In this document: in pieces, positions 53,424 through 62,404 of the stretch
Position numbering within the stretch: position 1 is the stretch's first letter
How the letters are laid out: every line of letters starts with the position of its first letter
Assembly: GCF_013366925.1 (NCBI RefSeq)
Contig: NZ_JAALDK010000002.1
Location: forward strand, 248,001 to 312,000
Direction: 5' to 3'
DNA: 64,000 nucleotides
Origin: Paraburkholderia youngii
Lineage (GTDB): Bacteria > Pseudomonadota > Gammaproteobacteria > Burkholderiales > Burkholderiaceae
Translations under genes and position numbers: made by a program
The notes under the pieces: generated by a model
What the model saw: the letters and a program-made list of their open reading frames with translations, nothing else
Databases searched by the model: none
Told to the model about the DNA's origin: nothing

Positions 53424-53867
53424 GCCGTAGACCGGATTGAATCTGTCAACGTTGCGACGATAAATGTGTCAATTCGCGTCCTCGCCCATCCGCACGCGTC
53501 ATGGATGAGCGCGTGTGGAACACGCGGCGCAAATGAAAGCCTCACGCTTTCCAAATCAGCAGTGAGCCGCGGGGGAACCACCTCTCATCCGCCCCTCCGT
53601 ATCAACGGCTCATTCCGGCGACCCAGCCAACCTCCGTCTGGCAGTCAGAGTGACTGAAGGCCTGAATCGCTGTCGAATGGGCTCGCGCCGTAGAAGCATC
53701 ATTTTTTCCATCGGCACATGCGTGCTACATTCGGTTACCGACAAGCGCTCGCTGTGCCATAAGGCGCACACGAACCGTAGCGCACTCGCGCGACCGTTTT
53801 TTTCCCCTCAATTGGCCAATGGAAAGGGGCATCCCACGAGGTGTCCCATCGGAAAAGGAAGACAGCA
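53424..53867. other. Non-coding stretch before the first APC permease
   Basis: About 440 bases without a supported gene on either strand. Short frames are basic and without family similarity. No terminator, structured leader or clear promoter was found; an AAAAGGAAG ribosome site lies just before the permease ATG. Confidence 0.4.
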
Positions 53868-55544
53868 ATGAGCGCGATTCCCGAACCCCACGCCCTCGAA
53901 CCGCAAGGTTCGTTAAAAAGAAGCATAACGTGGACAGGCGCATTCTGGGTGGCAAGCGGCGCATCGGCGCTGGTCCTTTTCTCAATCGGCTCGATTGCCG
54001 CCACGGTCGGCAAGCTTTCGTGGGCCGTCTGGATGATCTCGATAAGTCTGGGCTTTATCCAGTCGTTTTCCTATGCGGAGATTGCGGGGCTGTTCCCGCA
54101 CAAGTCCGGTGGCGCGTCGGTCTACGGTGCGATCGCATGGGTGCGCTACTCAAAACTGCTCGCACCGCTATCTGTGTGGTGCAGCTGGTTCGGATGGTCG
54201 CCGGTGATTGCGATTGGATCCGGACTTGGGGCAGGCTATGTCCTGACAATCATGTTCCCGCCGGAAGCCGCAATCAATACCTGGCAGATCACACTCGTCA
54301 ATCTCGACTGGTTGAGAAGCGGATTGAGCCTCCGGATCAACGCAACCTTCATACTAGGTGCAGCGATTCTGCTTGTCACCTTTGCGATGCAGAATCGCGG
54401 CATCCTGCGCACGGCCCGCATCCAGATGACGCTCGGCGTGCTTGCGCTCATACCGCTGATCATCGTTGGCACCGTGCCCCTTCTGCATGCTGATCTGCCG
54501 CTTCACAACCTTTTGCCGCTCCTTCCGTTCGCGCGAGACGCGAGCGGACAGATCGTAGATGGCACATGGGGACGCGCCGGAATCACCCTGATGGCGGGTG
54601 GACTTTTCATCGCCGGCTATTCGACCTATGCATTTGAGACAGCCATCTGCTATACGCGCGAATTCCGTGATCCGAAGATCGATACGTTCAAGGCCAATCT
54701 CTATTCTGGCCTGCTGTGCATCTTCGTCTTCACGGTGTTGCCTCTGTCCTTTCAGGGTGTGCTCGGGCTGGGCCACCTGGTCACCCCTGAAGTCAAGGAC
54801 GCAGCCGGGCACGTCGTGACACCAGCCGTCTATAGCGGCATGCTGGCCCCCGACATCTATAGCGGTTTGGGTATCGCGAAGGCAATGGCACCGATGATCC
54901 ACGGTGGCCCGTTTGTAGAACGCGTGCTCGCGGTCATGCTGGTGCTGGCGCTCGTGCAGGCCATCATGACAGCGATGGCGGGGTCCTCCAGGACGCTCTA
55001 TCAGGCTTCGCGGGAAGGCTGGTTGCCGAAATACCTCTCATACGTCAATCAAGACGGAGCTCCGACCCGGGCGATGTGGACAGACCTGTGCTTCAACCTG
55101 ATCCTCCTCTTGATGTCGGACTATGTATTCGTGCTGGCCATGTCCAACGTTGGCTATATCATCTTCATCTTTTTGAATCTGAACGCTGCCTGGATTCACC
55201 GGCGCGACCGCCCGGACTGGCACCGGCCGTTCCGCGCTCCTAACTGGCTGCTGGCGCTCGGAACGTTATTCTCATTCGTCAACCTCGGACTGCTCGGCAT
55301 GGGGTCGAACATCTGGGGCTCGGGGACGCTCATTTCGGGCCTCGCTTTCGCCGCAATGATTATTCCCGTTTTTCTTTATCGCCATTACGTCACTGATAAA
55401 GGGATTTTTCCCGAAACGATGATGGAGGACATGCATAGGACTGAGGAAGGCAAGTCGGGCAGGCGTGCGGGACTCCTGCCCTATTGGACGATCATCGCCG
55501 GGGTCCTCGTGGTCGCTGTCACGCGCAGTCTCGCGGTCTATTGA
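53868..55544 (+). CDS. APC-superfamily amino-acid permease
   Basis: 558-residue permease with about 12 hydrophobic segments. The first segment (ITWTGAFWVASGASALVLFSIG) has the unwound Gly-rich region that binds amino acid, and YSYAEIAGLFPHKSGGASVYG and GWLPKYLSYVNQDGAPTRAMW are typical APC loops. It is longer than the second APC permease at 58014. ATG 53868 follows AAGGAA; an in-frame start at 53841 is weaker. Substrate unknown. It converges on the folD paralogue. Confidence 0.85.
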   Translation: MSAIPEPHALEPQGSLKRSITWTGAFWVASGASALVLFSIGSIAATVGKLSWAVWMISISLGFIQSFSYAEIAGLFPHKSGGASVYGAIAWVRYSKLLAPLSVWCSWFGWSPVIAIGSGLGAGYVLTIMFPPEAAINTWQITLVNLDWLRSGLSLRINATFILGAAILLVTFAMQNRGILRTARIQMTLGVLALIPLIIVGTVPLLHADLPLHNLLPLLPFARDASGQIVDGTWGRAGITLMAGGLFIAGYSTYAFETAICYTREFRDPKIDTFKANLYSGLLCIFVFTVLPLSFQGVLGLGHLVTPEVKDAAGHVVTPAVYSGMLAPDIYSGLGIAKAMAPMIHGGPFVERVLAVMLVLALVQAIMTAMAGSSRTLYQASREGWLPKYLSYVNQDGAPTRAMWTDLCFNLILLLMSDYVFVLAMSNVGYIIFIFLNLNAAWIHRRDRPDWHRPFRAPNWLLALGTLFSFVNLGLLGMGSNIWGSGTLISGLAFAAMIIPVFLYRHYVTDKGIFPETMMEDMHRTEEGKSGRRAGLLPYWTIIAGVLVVAVTRSLAVY

Positions 55545-55572
55545 CGATATACACGTTCAGACACTGTCCCAC

Positions 55573-56484
55573 TCAAACTGTCAACGTTGCGGCTGGTTGA
55601 TTCGAACGCGCCGCGGCGTTCAGCGTATTCAGCATCAACATCGCGATGGTCATCGGGCCAACCCCGCCCGGCACCGGCGTAATTGCGGTGGTGAGCGGCA
55701 ACACGTTGTCGTAGTCGATGTCGCCGACGAGGCCCGACTCGCCATTGGTTCTCGTGACCCGGTTAATACCTACGTCGATTGCGACCGCTCCCTCCTTTAT
55801 CCAGTCCGCTTTCACGAGCTTCGGGATACCGACCGCGGCAACGACGATGTCAGCCTGACGGCAAATGTTCTGCGGCTCGACCGTACGACTGTGGACGATG
55901 GTGACCGTGCAATCGTTGTGCATCAGCAGGTTCGCCATCGGCTTGCCGACGATATTGGAGCGCCCTATCACGACCGCATGCTTGCCACGTAGACCATCGC
56001 CTAGCACCAGCTTTAGCAAATGCAGGCAACCAAGCGGCGTGCAAGGAACAATGGCTTGTTCGATGTCTCCCGTTCCCAAGCGACCCGCATTTGAATAATG
56101 AAATCCATCGACGTCCTTGTTTGGGGCAATCGCCTCGATAACAGCATTGGGATTGATTTGCGGTGGAAGGGGCAGCTGCACCAGGATGCCGTGAATCTCG
56201 GGATCCTGATTGAGGTCCCGTATGAGCGCGAGCAGTTCGACCTCGCTGGTGGCCTCGGCTAGATCGTACTGACGGGACAGAAATCCACATTCTTCGGCAC
56301 GGCGTTTTTTGTTCCGCACGTAGACGCTGCTTGCCGGGTCTCTTCCCACGAGAACCACGGCCAGACCGGGCCGTAGCTTTTCGGCCTGCACTTTCGCCTT
56401 GATTGACTCGACGACATTCGAGGCCGCGGCTACGCCATCGATGATGTGAGGCTGTTCAATAGAAGACGCTCGGTTGCTGTTCAT
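55573..56484 (-). CDS. folD: FolD-family methylene-THF dehydrogenase/cyclohydrolase
   Basis: 303-residue bifunctional enzyme interconverting 5,10-methylene- and 10-formyl-tetrahydrofolate with NADP. Key motifs are [16 protein letters not shown] (catalytic Lys and Tyr), [25 protein letters not shown] and [14 protein letters not shown], with [16 protein letters not shown] at the end. The context beside two APC permeases suggests an accessory copy serving one-carbon release from an imported compound, but this is inference. A housekeeping copy would be expected elsewhere. Confidence 0.9.
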   Translation of the reverse strand: MNSNRASSIEQPHIIDGVAAASNVVESIKAKVQAEKLRPGLAVVLVGRDPASSVYVRNKKRRAEECGFLSRQYDLAEATSEVELLALIRDLNQDPEIHGILVQLPLPPQINPNAVIEAIAPNKDVDGFHYSNAGRLGTGDIEQAIVPCTPLGCLHLLKLVLGDGLRGKHAVVIGRSNIVGKPMANLLMHNDCTVTIVHSRTVEPQNICRQADIVVAAVGIPKLVKADWIKEGAVAIDVGINRVTRTNGESGLVGDIDYDNVLPLTTAITPVPGGVGPMTIAMLMLNTLNAAARSNQPAATLTV

Positions 56485-56841
56485 TGGCCGTTTTCCGTGT
56501 CCGTGGATGAAGAAACATCATCGTTGCGCTGTCACGCGAATCAATGAGAAATGGCAGAGACCAACAGTAGCGAAGCCCACCCAAAGCGTCAACGCCAATC
56601 ACCTTTTTTTCTCGTCAGGGAACACGAGTACACCCTAAGGGGTATCGCCTCGAATTTCCGCTCACTCGCACAAGCGCTGCCGTCTCCCAGACAGGCATGT
56701 CGAAGGCCCCGCCCCACCACGACTTCAGGGACATTTTTCAGGTCCCCACGATTCGTCTCGCCATCACGCGCATCGGCCGCGAACTCCGTCGAGCAGTACC
56801 AAACGCGAGTACCTCCAAAAAGGTAGGCGTAGTCACCATTA
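56485..56841. other. Intergenic region between folD and the small-membrane-protein operon
   Basis: No supported gene on either strand. A short imperfect dyad is visible around 56810-56825 (TACCT/AGGTA). Otherwise nothing recognisable until the promoter described at 56842-56894. Confidence 0.4.
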
Positions 56842-56894
56842 AACGGGCTACCCCTTGCCCGTTGTTGACAAGGCCACGCGGACACACAGATATT
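56842..56894 (+). promoter_or_regulatory. Promoter with upstream operator for the small-membrane-protein/APC operon
   Basis: AACGGGC at 56842-56848 and GCCCGTT at 56857-56863 form a perfect 7-bp inverted repeat with an 8-base spacer. It ends one base before a TTGACA -35 box (56865-56870). A GATATT at 56889-56894 is the -10 candidate at 18 bases spacing. The start codon of the first small gene is about 90 bases downstream. An activator abutting -35 would fit. Confidence 0.5.
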
Positions 56895-56991
56895 GTCACG
56901 AAACTCTGTTGACCCCACAGAACCAGGAAGATAGCCCAATCAGTGATCTTTGCCGGAGTCTCCGGCGTAACCCCAGGAAGGAGTGGACGAC

Positions 56992-57327
56992 ATGGAACCC
57001 GCAATCCGTAAGCGTATTGATCGAATGTTTTCCCGCGACAAACGTATGGCGCAAATCGCTCTCCTCCTGTTGTGGGCGACCGTGGGCTATGTGTACTTTG
57101 CCGTCACCTCCCAGACTGCCGACGCGGCGGTTCGGCTCGCACTATCGATCGGCGCAGGTGCCGTACTGGTGTTCAATTCCGCGTCGATCATCGCGATGAT
57201 TCGCCACTACAGGGAAGACAAAGATCACATCTACGGCCTCGACATCCGTCACCTGGACGCAAATCGCGCTGCCAAGGCGGAGTTGGCGGGACGCGGCGAT
57301 GGATCGTTCAGTCCTGCCGTCGACTAG
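56992..57327 (+). CDS. Small two-helix membrane protein
   Basis: 111 residues. A basic N-terminus (IRKRIDRMFSRDKRM) precedes two hydrophobic helices (IALLLLWATVGYVYFAVTSQ; LALSIGAGAVLVFNSASIIAM) and a charged C-terminal tail with HYREDKDHIYGLDIRHLD. AGGAAGGAG lies 8 bases before ATG 56992. Not recognised as a known family. It is the first gene of a string leading to the APC permease, and may be a permease partner. Confidence 0.7.
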   Translation: MEPAIRKRIDRMFSRDKRMAQIALLLLWATVGYVYFAVTSQTADAAVRLALSIGAGAVLVFNSASIIAMIRHYREDKDHIYGLDIRHLDANRAAKAELAGRGDGSFSPAVD

Positions 57328-57366
57328 GACTGCCTTTTTCACTTTTTTCTGCGCACGGCCGTGTCA

Positions 57367-57392
57367 CACAGTTGCCCTAGTCGACAACTGTG
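57367..57392. repeat. Inverted repeat between the first two small genes
   Basis: CACAGTTG at 57367-57374 and CAACTGTG at 57385-57392, perfect 8-bp arms with a 10-base spacer. It is not followed by a T-run, so a terminator is unlikely. It could be a regulator-binding site or an RNA hairpin that modulates expression of the downstream genes. Confidence 0.45.
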
Positions 57393-57450
57393 ACGAACGG
57401 TATTTGCCTGCGTGCGCAATCCGCAATACCGACTGAAGAGGAGAATCATC

Positions 57451-57840
57451 ATGGCAGCCGATTACGTACCTCCCGTGCAGAAAGGATTCGGACAGCTTAT
57501 CGATAGCATCTTTCTGCTCGTTCTCGTGTACTGCAGCCTTCTCGCGCCCCTGTTGCTGAAGGCCCCCGACCAGGCTCTGGCAACGCAGGCTGAGAGCAAG
57601 CAGGTGACGTGGCGCGATTTGGGGCAAAACGCCACTATGGAAGGGCAATGGCGCAAGCTGGGTTTCGACGTGCAACAAGCGAAGCCGATCATTACCCAAC
57701 GTTTCGACTATCAGATTGAACCCGTCTCGCTGATTGCGACGGCACTCGTCATCGTCGGGTACTTCGTGTTCGTGCTGCGCGTATCGGACAAGCAATACCG
57801 TCAGGTGATCGCGGAAAAATTTGGGAAGGTGATGTCATGA
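57451..57840 (+). CDS. Small membrane protein with two terminal helices
   Basis: 129 residues. One hydrophobic helix near the N-terminus (IDSIFLLVLVYCSLLAPLLL) and one near the C-terminus (VSLIATALVIVGYFVFVLRV) flank a polar loop of about 50 residues predicted to face the periplasm. ATG 57451 has GAGGAG upstream. It overlaps the next 46-residue gene by ATGA. No family recognised. Confidence 0.7.
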   Translation: MAADYVPPVQKGFGQLIDSIFLLVLVYCSLLAPLLLKAPDQALATQAESKQVTWRDLGQNATMEGQWRKLGFDVQQAKPIITQRFDYQIEPVSLIATALVIVGYFVFVLRVSDKQYRQVIAEKFGKVMS

Positions 57841-57977
57841 ATCTTTGGCAATGGTCGAGCAATGCCGCATGGGGCCTGTCCGTTCTCATCTTCGCTTGGA
57901 TTCTCGTCGACGCATTCAGGGTTAGCCGTGAATACGACGATGACTTCCTGATGAGTTCCACGGAAGGGAACGAATAG
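57837..57977 (+). CDS. 46-residue single-pass membrane protein
   Basis: ATG 57837 overlaps the previous stop, and the frame ends at TAG 57975-57977. The product is MNLWQWSSNAAWGLSVLIFAW followed by ILVDAFRVSREYDDDFLMSS and a short acidic end: one transmembrane helix and an acidic cytoplasmic tail. GGGAAGG upstream can serve as ribosome site. Tight coupling argues it is real. It is directly followed, 36 bases later, by the APC permease. Confidence 0.65.
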   Translation: MNLWQWSSNAAWGLSVLIFAWILVDAFRVSREYDDDFLMSSTEGNE

Positions 57978-58013
57978 CCACACAGTGTTGGCCTAAATCA
58001 CAGGGAGCCACTC

Positions 58014-59408
58014 ATGAGTGACGCAGCAGGAGTAGCACAGACAGGCGAGCGCATCGCTTTGCTGAAGGTGTTGGGCCCGATTCACGTGTGGGCGCTTGGC
58101 GTCGGCATCGTGCTGGTCGGCGAGTTCATGGGTTGGAACTTTTCTGTCGCGAAAGGCGGCGCATACGGATCGCTGATTGCATGCTGGATCATCGGTCTGC
58201 TCTACACATGCGTCGCGATGATCGACTCGGAAGTGACTTCGACTGTCGCGGCAGCGGGCGGGCAATATACCCAGGCCAAGCACATCATCGGGCCGCTGAT
58301 GGCGTTCAACGTCGGGCTCTATCTGGTGATGGCTTACACGATGCTCGAGGCTGCGGACGCGCTCGTGGTGGGCGATCTGGTCAAAGCAGTCGCCACGGAT
58401 TCGGGCTACGCGAATTTCGATTCACGGCCATTCACACTCGTCACGATCGCCTGTCTCGCCTTGCTCAATTACAGGGGCGTGTTCGTCACGCTCACGGTCA
58501 ACTTCGTCATCACGGCCATTGCGTTCCTCGCGATCGTCATGCTGTTCCTTGGCGTCGCCCCCTGGCATCCGGGACAAACGCTCCTTCATCACGAGTTGCT
58601 GACCCAGTTGCCGTATGGATGGCTGGGGGTCGTCGCAGCCCTGCAATTTGGCATGTGGTATTACCTCGGCATCGAAGGCACTTGCCAGGCTGCCGAGGAG
58701 GTTCGCTCCGCAGGCCGCTCGATTCCGCTCGGGACGATGTCGGGCATGATCACGCTGCTCGTCGCAGCTGCGATGACGTGGTATGTCGCCACGGGCCTCA
58801 TGCCCTGGGAGTATCTCGGCCAGGCGGTCACACCCCTCTACGACGCAGCGCGGCTTACCGGCAGCAAGTCGTTGCAGGTACTTTTGTTCGTCGGAACACT
58901 ATTCTCGGCCGTTGCGTCGGCGAATGGCTGTATCAACGATGCCTCGCGTGCATGGTTTTCCATGTCGAGAGACCGCTATATGCCGATGTGGTTCGGCGCC
59001 GTTCACCCACGCTACCGCACGCCATACCGCGCGATCATTTTTCTCGTGCCGATCGCCATCTCCTTCGCGTTCACGGGCCTGCTCGACCAGGTGATCACAT
59101 TCTCGATTCTTTCCGGCCTGCTCGGCTATACATTCATGTCGATCAACATCGTCAGGTTCCGTCGGAAATGGCCGCTCGGAATCATCAATCGCGGCTACAT
59201 TCACCCGTTTCATCCGATTCCGTCGATCGTGCTGGCCATACTCTGCACCGCGACGTACTTCGCGACCTATCTCGGGTACGGCACTTCTCTGCTGTCGATC
59301 ATGGCCTTCTATATCACGGCGTCGATCTGGTTTGCGCTGCATCGCTATAAATACGTCAAGCGTGGCGAGCAGTTCACGATGGACTGGCCGCGTCCAAAGG
59401 ACTATTGA
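58014..59408 (+). CDS. APC-superfamily permease (ethanolamine/amino-acid type)
   Basis: 464 residues, about 12 hydrophobic segments. The N-terminal HVWALGVGIVLVGEFMGWNFS with AKGGAYGSLIACW and SFAEI-like ATMIDSEVTSTVAAAGGQY resemble ethanolamine permeases (EutP type, TC 2.A.3.5). The loop EVRSAGRSIPLGTMSG and SRDRYMPMWFGAVHPRYRTPYRA are typical APC features. No ethanolamine ammonia-lyase genes are nearby, so the substrate is open. ATG 58014 follows AGGGAG. Confidence 0.85.
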   Translation: MSDAAGVAQTGERIALLKVLGPIHVWALGVGIVLVGEFMGWNFSVAKGGAYGSLIACWIIGLLYTCVAMIDSEVTSTVAAAGGQYTQAKHIIGPLMAFNVGLYLVMAYTMLEAADALVVGDLVKAVATDSGYANFDSRPFTLVTIACLALLNYRGVFVTLTVNFVITAIAFLAIVMLFLGVAPWHPGQTLLHHELLTQLPYGWLGVVAALQFGMWYYLGIEGTCQAAEEVRSAGRSIPLGTMSGMITLLVAAAMTWYVATGLMPWEYLGQAVTPLYDAARLTGSKSLQVLLFVGTLFSAVASANGCINDASRAWFSMSRDRYMPMWFGAVHPRYRTPYRAIIFLVPIAISFAFTGLLDQVITFSILSGLLGYTFMSINIVRFRRKWPLGIINRGYIHPFHPIPSIVLAILCTATYFATYLGYGTSLLSIMAFYITASIWFALHRYKYVKRGEQFTMDWPRPKDY

Positions 59409-59458
59409 TCGACATTCTCCTTGCCAAAGCCGACGTGAACCCACGTGGAGCGGCCGAT

Positions 59459-60136
59459 ATGCACTCAACGGGTATTGCCCTTGCGTTTCTGTTCCTGATT
59501 GTGCTCGCACTGATGTACCTGCGTAACAGCAAGGTACTACGAGCGGAGCGAGGCAGGCTGTTCGACGCATGCCTCGCGCTGTTCGAGCAACATCGCCTGA
59601 CCCAGGACGGTGTCTCCTGGCCCGTGCTGGCGGGGTCCTACGATGGATACGAGGTCCATGTCGCCCCCCTCGTCGACGACGCTGCTTTCCGCAAGGTGCC
59701 CTCGCTTTGGCTGCTCGTCACGGTGAAGCGCAAATTGCCGATAAAGGGAGCGGTAGACCTCCTCGCCCGCGCGCAGAACACCGAGTTCTACTCCCCTGCC
59801 GACAGCTTGCCTTTACGCCTCGTGCCCCCCGAGGAGTGGCCCAGCCAGACGACGATCAAAGCCGACAAACCCGCCACCGAGTTACCCCTTTCCGTACTGG
59901 ACCCTCACGTTAAGCAATTCTTCGCGGATCCGCGTGCGAAGGAGATGCTCGTCACGCCACATGGCGTGCGGATCGTCTATCAGGCACAAGGTGCGGACCG
60001 CAGTGAGTATCTCGTACTGCGTCGGGCCGTGTTTCGCGAAGCGAGGCTTTCCACAACGCTCGTTGAATCGCTGCTCGACCAGGCCGTGCAGGTGTGTGCA
60101 GATGTAATCAGAGGAGGTGTTTATGGACAGACCTGA
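59459..60136 (+). CDS. Hypothetical membrane-anchored protein
   Basis: 225 residues: one N-terminal anchor helix (GIALAFLFLIVLALMYL) and a soluble domain with GSYDGYEVHVAPLVDDAAFRK and PSLWLLVTVKRKLPIKG. No family recognised with confidence. ATG 59459 has GTGGAG upstream; TTG 59405, overlapping the APC stop, is also in frame. Its end overlaps the next gene's start by 14 bases. Probably cotranscribed with the permease. Confidence 0.65.
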   Translation: MHSTGIALAFLFLIVLALMYLRNSKVLRAERGRLFDACLALFEQHRLTQDGVSWPVLAGSYDGYEVHVAPLVDDAAFRKVPSLWLLVTVKRKLPIKGAVDLLARAQNTEFYSPADSLPLRLVPPEEWPSQTTIKADKPATELPLSVLDPHVKQFFADPRAKEMLVTPHGVRIVYQAQGADRSEYLVLRRAVFREARLSTTLVESLLDQAVQVCADVIRGGVYGQT

Positions 60137-60419
60137 ATCGTCGCGCGCACGGCGTCCCGTGCATCCTTATCTAGTGCTGGTAGCGGGAGCCCTTCTGCCA
60201 GGAGCCGGTCAGGTGATCAACCGGATGCCCACGCGTGCCTTGATCATGATGTTCTTCATGCTGTCGCTAGGGTTCGTGACAGTGCAGCTTGCGGCACCCG
60301 GTCGGTCTTTTATTGGGCGAAATGCCGGGGGGATTTTCGTCTATGCAATTTCAGTGATGGACGCCTACTTCATCGCACGGTACAGGTGGGAAGCGTTTCG
60401 CGTGCGCGCCATCGGGTAA
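60123..60419 (+). CDS. Small hypothetical membrane protein
   Basis: 98 residues with two or three hydrophobic segments: VHPYLVLVAGALLPGAGQVIN, LIMMFFMLSLGFVTVQLAAP and GIFVYAISVMDAYFIA. The PGAGQ turn resembles short TM2/DUF5683-type membrane proteins. A perfect AGGAGG precedes ATG 60123. Last gene of the small-membrane-protein/APC run. Confidence 0.65.
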   Translation: MDRPESSRARRPVHPYLVLVAGALLPGAGQVINRMPTRALIMMFFMLSLGFVTVQLAAPGRSFIGRNAGGIFVYAISVMDAYFIARYRWEAFRVRAIG

Positions 60420-60447
60420 TCCGCGCCCGTGCCTCCCCAACCACCTT

Positions 60448-62331
60448 TCACTCCCCGCTGATGCGCTCACTCGCCCCTTCCCAACCGGAAGCGGACAGTG
60501 CGCGGTCGAGGACTTTTCTGGTGTCGGCCATGCCCGCCTCGATCCAACTGCACCCAATCTGCGTTGGAACCTTGAATTCGTGGCCTTCTACCTTAACGGG
60601 ATCATCAAGGAGTTTCTGGAGGCTGTTCCGTAGCTCCTCCAGCGTCGCGTCGGTGTCTGCCAACCCTCGTTCGGCGAGGTGTTGCGCACCGCCGCCACAG
60701 CAGGCAAGTGCTTCGGCGCTGAAGTCGACCAGCAACACCGCGAATACGTGAGAATCCAGCAACGCAGCGCAGTTCAGTTGGCCCTGAATCGCTTCGAGCC
60801 TCCTGCCGATGGCGATCAGCACGCGATCGGCGTAATCCTGACCAAAGCGCGTCGCAACACGCTCCAGCTCTCCAACATTGATCGCGAAGATTGCACACGG
60901 CAGTGGGTTTCGCGACGACAGAGCCAGGGAAAACTCCAGGCGGCCGAGAAACAGCGGCAGACTCATGAGGCCCGTGGAATTCTCAAAAGTCTGGCTGCGC
61001 CGGGCGTCTTCTTCGATCATCTGTCTGCGCGCCACTTCCACGATGAATCCCTCCAGCCCCATCAGTTCGTCCCGGGCAGAATAGACACCGCATCCCTGAT
61101 CCCAAACCCATTTGGTTTGCCCAGCGCGGTCGACAATCCGGTAAGTCAGTTCATAAGGCTTTCGCGCCACGATCTGCGTCTGCACCTCGTTCCAGACGAA
61201 TTCGCGATCATCGGGGTGGATCAGCGAACGGAACGTCAGGCGGCTTTCATCGATCAGCTCGAAAGCCTCATAGCCAGTCAGCTCGAAGCAGCCTTCACTC
61301 ACGAAAGCCATCGACCTGTCACGGTTATTCTGCCCCCGATAAATCATCGCGCGCAAATTGGACAACAGGGTGCGCAGGCTGCGTCGGCTGGCGCGCAAAG
61401 CTTCTTCGTGGCGTTCGCGATTCGAGACGTCGATCACAAGTCCGACGGCGCCGACGAGCGCGCCTTCGTGATCGGACACTGCATGACAACGCAGTTCCAC
61501 TTGCGCCATCGTGTTGTCGGCACGAATGAGTCGCGCTTCCCCGACCATTTCGCTCATGTGTCCGCCGAGCAGCGCTTTGAGCCGGGCATTCAGGGTTTCT
61601 GCGTCCTCTGGATGAAAGAAGCCCGAAAATGGTCGGGGCTCCGGGTCGTTCCCGACAGCACGGACCAGGCTGCGCCACGCTGGATTCGAGAAGATCAGAC
61701 GCAACTCCCGATCCACACGAAAGAGCGCCTGGGGTAGCTGGAGCACGGCATCCTGGCAATGTTGAAGAATTTGCAGCTCGCTGCGCTGAGCGTCCGTACT
61801 CGTGTAGGGCGCTGGAAATTGCAGCAGCGTCATGCGCGAGTCGCGCGCACTCAGTGCCGTCACGGGTTGCAAACGGAAACTGCCGTCGCCGTACGCGATC
61901 CGCAGCGACGCAGAGGTGCGCTCGCCCCCGTCGCGCGACTGCGTGAGCAGCGCCGTCAGATCCAATAAGGACTGCGGATGAACGAGGTTGCTGAACGGCA
62001 TCCCGACGATTTCATCCGCGTACGGTTCCCAACGCGCGTACTTGAGGAAAGCGCTATTGACGAACACGAGCGCATCGTTGTCGAGTAACGCGGCGGGCAT
62101 CGAAAGATTCGCAGCAAATGCGCGCAGATCGGGCAACTTGACTGCGCGTGCAACGCGTGGCGTCGTGCGGCGGGCACTGTAGGCCATCGCCAGCAGAAAT
62201 GCGGCAAGGCATCCCGACAGTACAATCGCGACGTACAATAAACCACTATTACCGGGACCGTAGCCAAGTCGGGGCAACACTAGCGCGGCGACCGCACCAA
62301 GAAGTATCGTGGCGAACAGATAAACCGACAT
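60448..62331 (-). CDS. Membrane PAS-domain protein with degenerate GGDEF domain
   Basis: 627 residues: two N-terminal hydrophobic helices (about 3-22 and 30-50) and three PAS/PAC regions (about 70-175, 190-305 and 315-440). A GGDEF-like domain follows (450-627). In the third PAS the FRSLIHPDDRE pattern is clear. The catalytic GGDEF is replaced by SHVFAVLL (527-534), so diguanylate cyclase activity is not expected; it may be a receptor or scaffold. ATG 62331 is preferred; 62385 is in frame. Divergent from the histidine kinase gene by 73 bases. Confidence 0.8.
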   Translation of the reverse strand: MSVYLFATILLGAVAALVLPRLGYGPGNSGLLYVAIVLSGCLAAFLLAMAYSARRTTPRVARAVKLPDLRAFAANLSMPAALLDNDALVFVNSAFLKYARWEPYADEIVGMPFSNLVHPQSLLDLTALLTQSRDGGERTSASLRIAYGDGSFRLQPVTALSARDSRMTLLQFPAPYTSTDAQRSELQILQHCQDAVLQLPQALFRVDRELRLIFSNPAWRSLVRAVGNDPEPRPFSGFFHPEDAETLNARLKALLGGHMSEMVGEARLIRADNTMAQVELRCHAVSDHEGALVGAVGLVIDVSNRERHEEALRASRRSLRTLLSNLRAMIYRGQNNRDRSMAFVSEGCFELTGYEAFELIDESRLTFRSLIHPDDREFVWNEVQTQIVARKPYELTYRIVDRAGQTKWVWDQGCGVYSARDELMGLEGFIVEVARRQMIEEDARRSQTFENSTGLMSLPLFLGRLEFSLALSSRNPLPCAIFAINVGELERVATRFGQDYADRVLIAIGRRLEAIQGQLNCAALLDSHVFAVLLVDFSAEALACCGGGAQHLAERGLADTDATLEELRNSLQKLLDDPVKVEGHEFKVPTQIGCSWIEAGMADTRKVLDRALSASGWEGASERISGE

Positions 62332-62404
62332 GACATCTTCGCTCGGAAAAATACGATTACAGCTCGGTGACCGGGTTCGGTGCACGTTATTACTTCATTC
62401 ACCC

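Noticed and set aside
53720..53740. Sigma54-like promoter before the first APC permease
   Set aside because: CGGCACATGCGTGC has only 9 bases between GG and GC, which does not fit the -24/-12 spacing.
57390..57440. Inverted repeat at 57367-57392 as a terminator
   Set aside because: No T-run follows on either strand and the next gene starts 58 bases later on the same strand.
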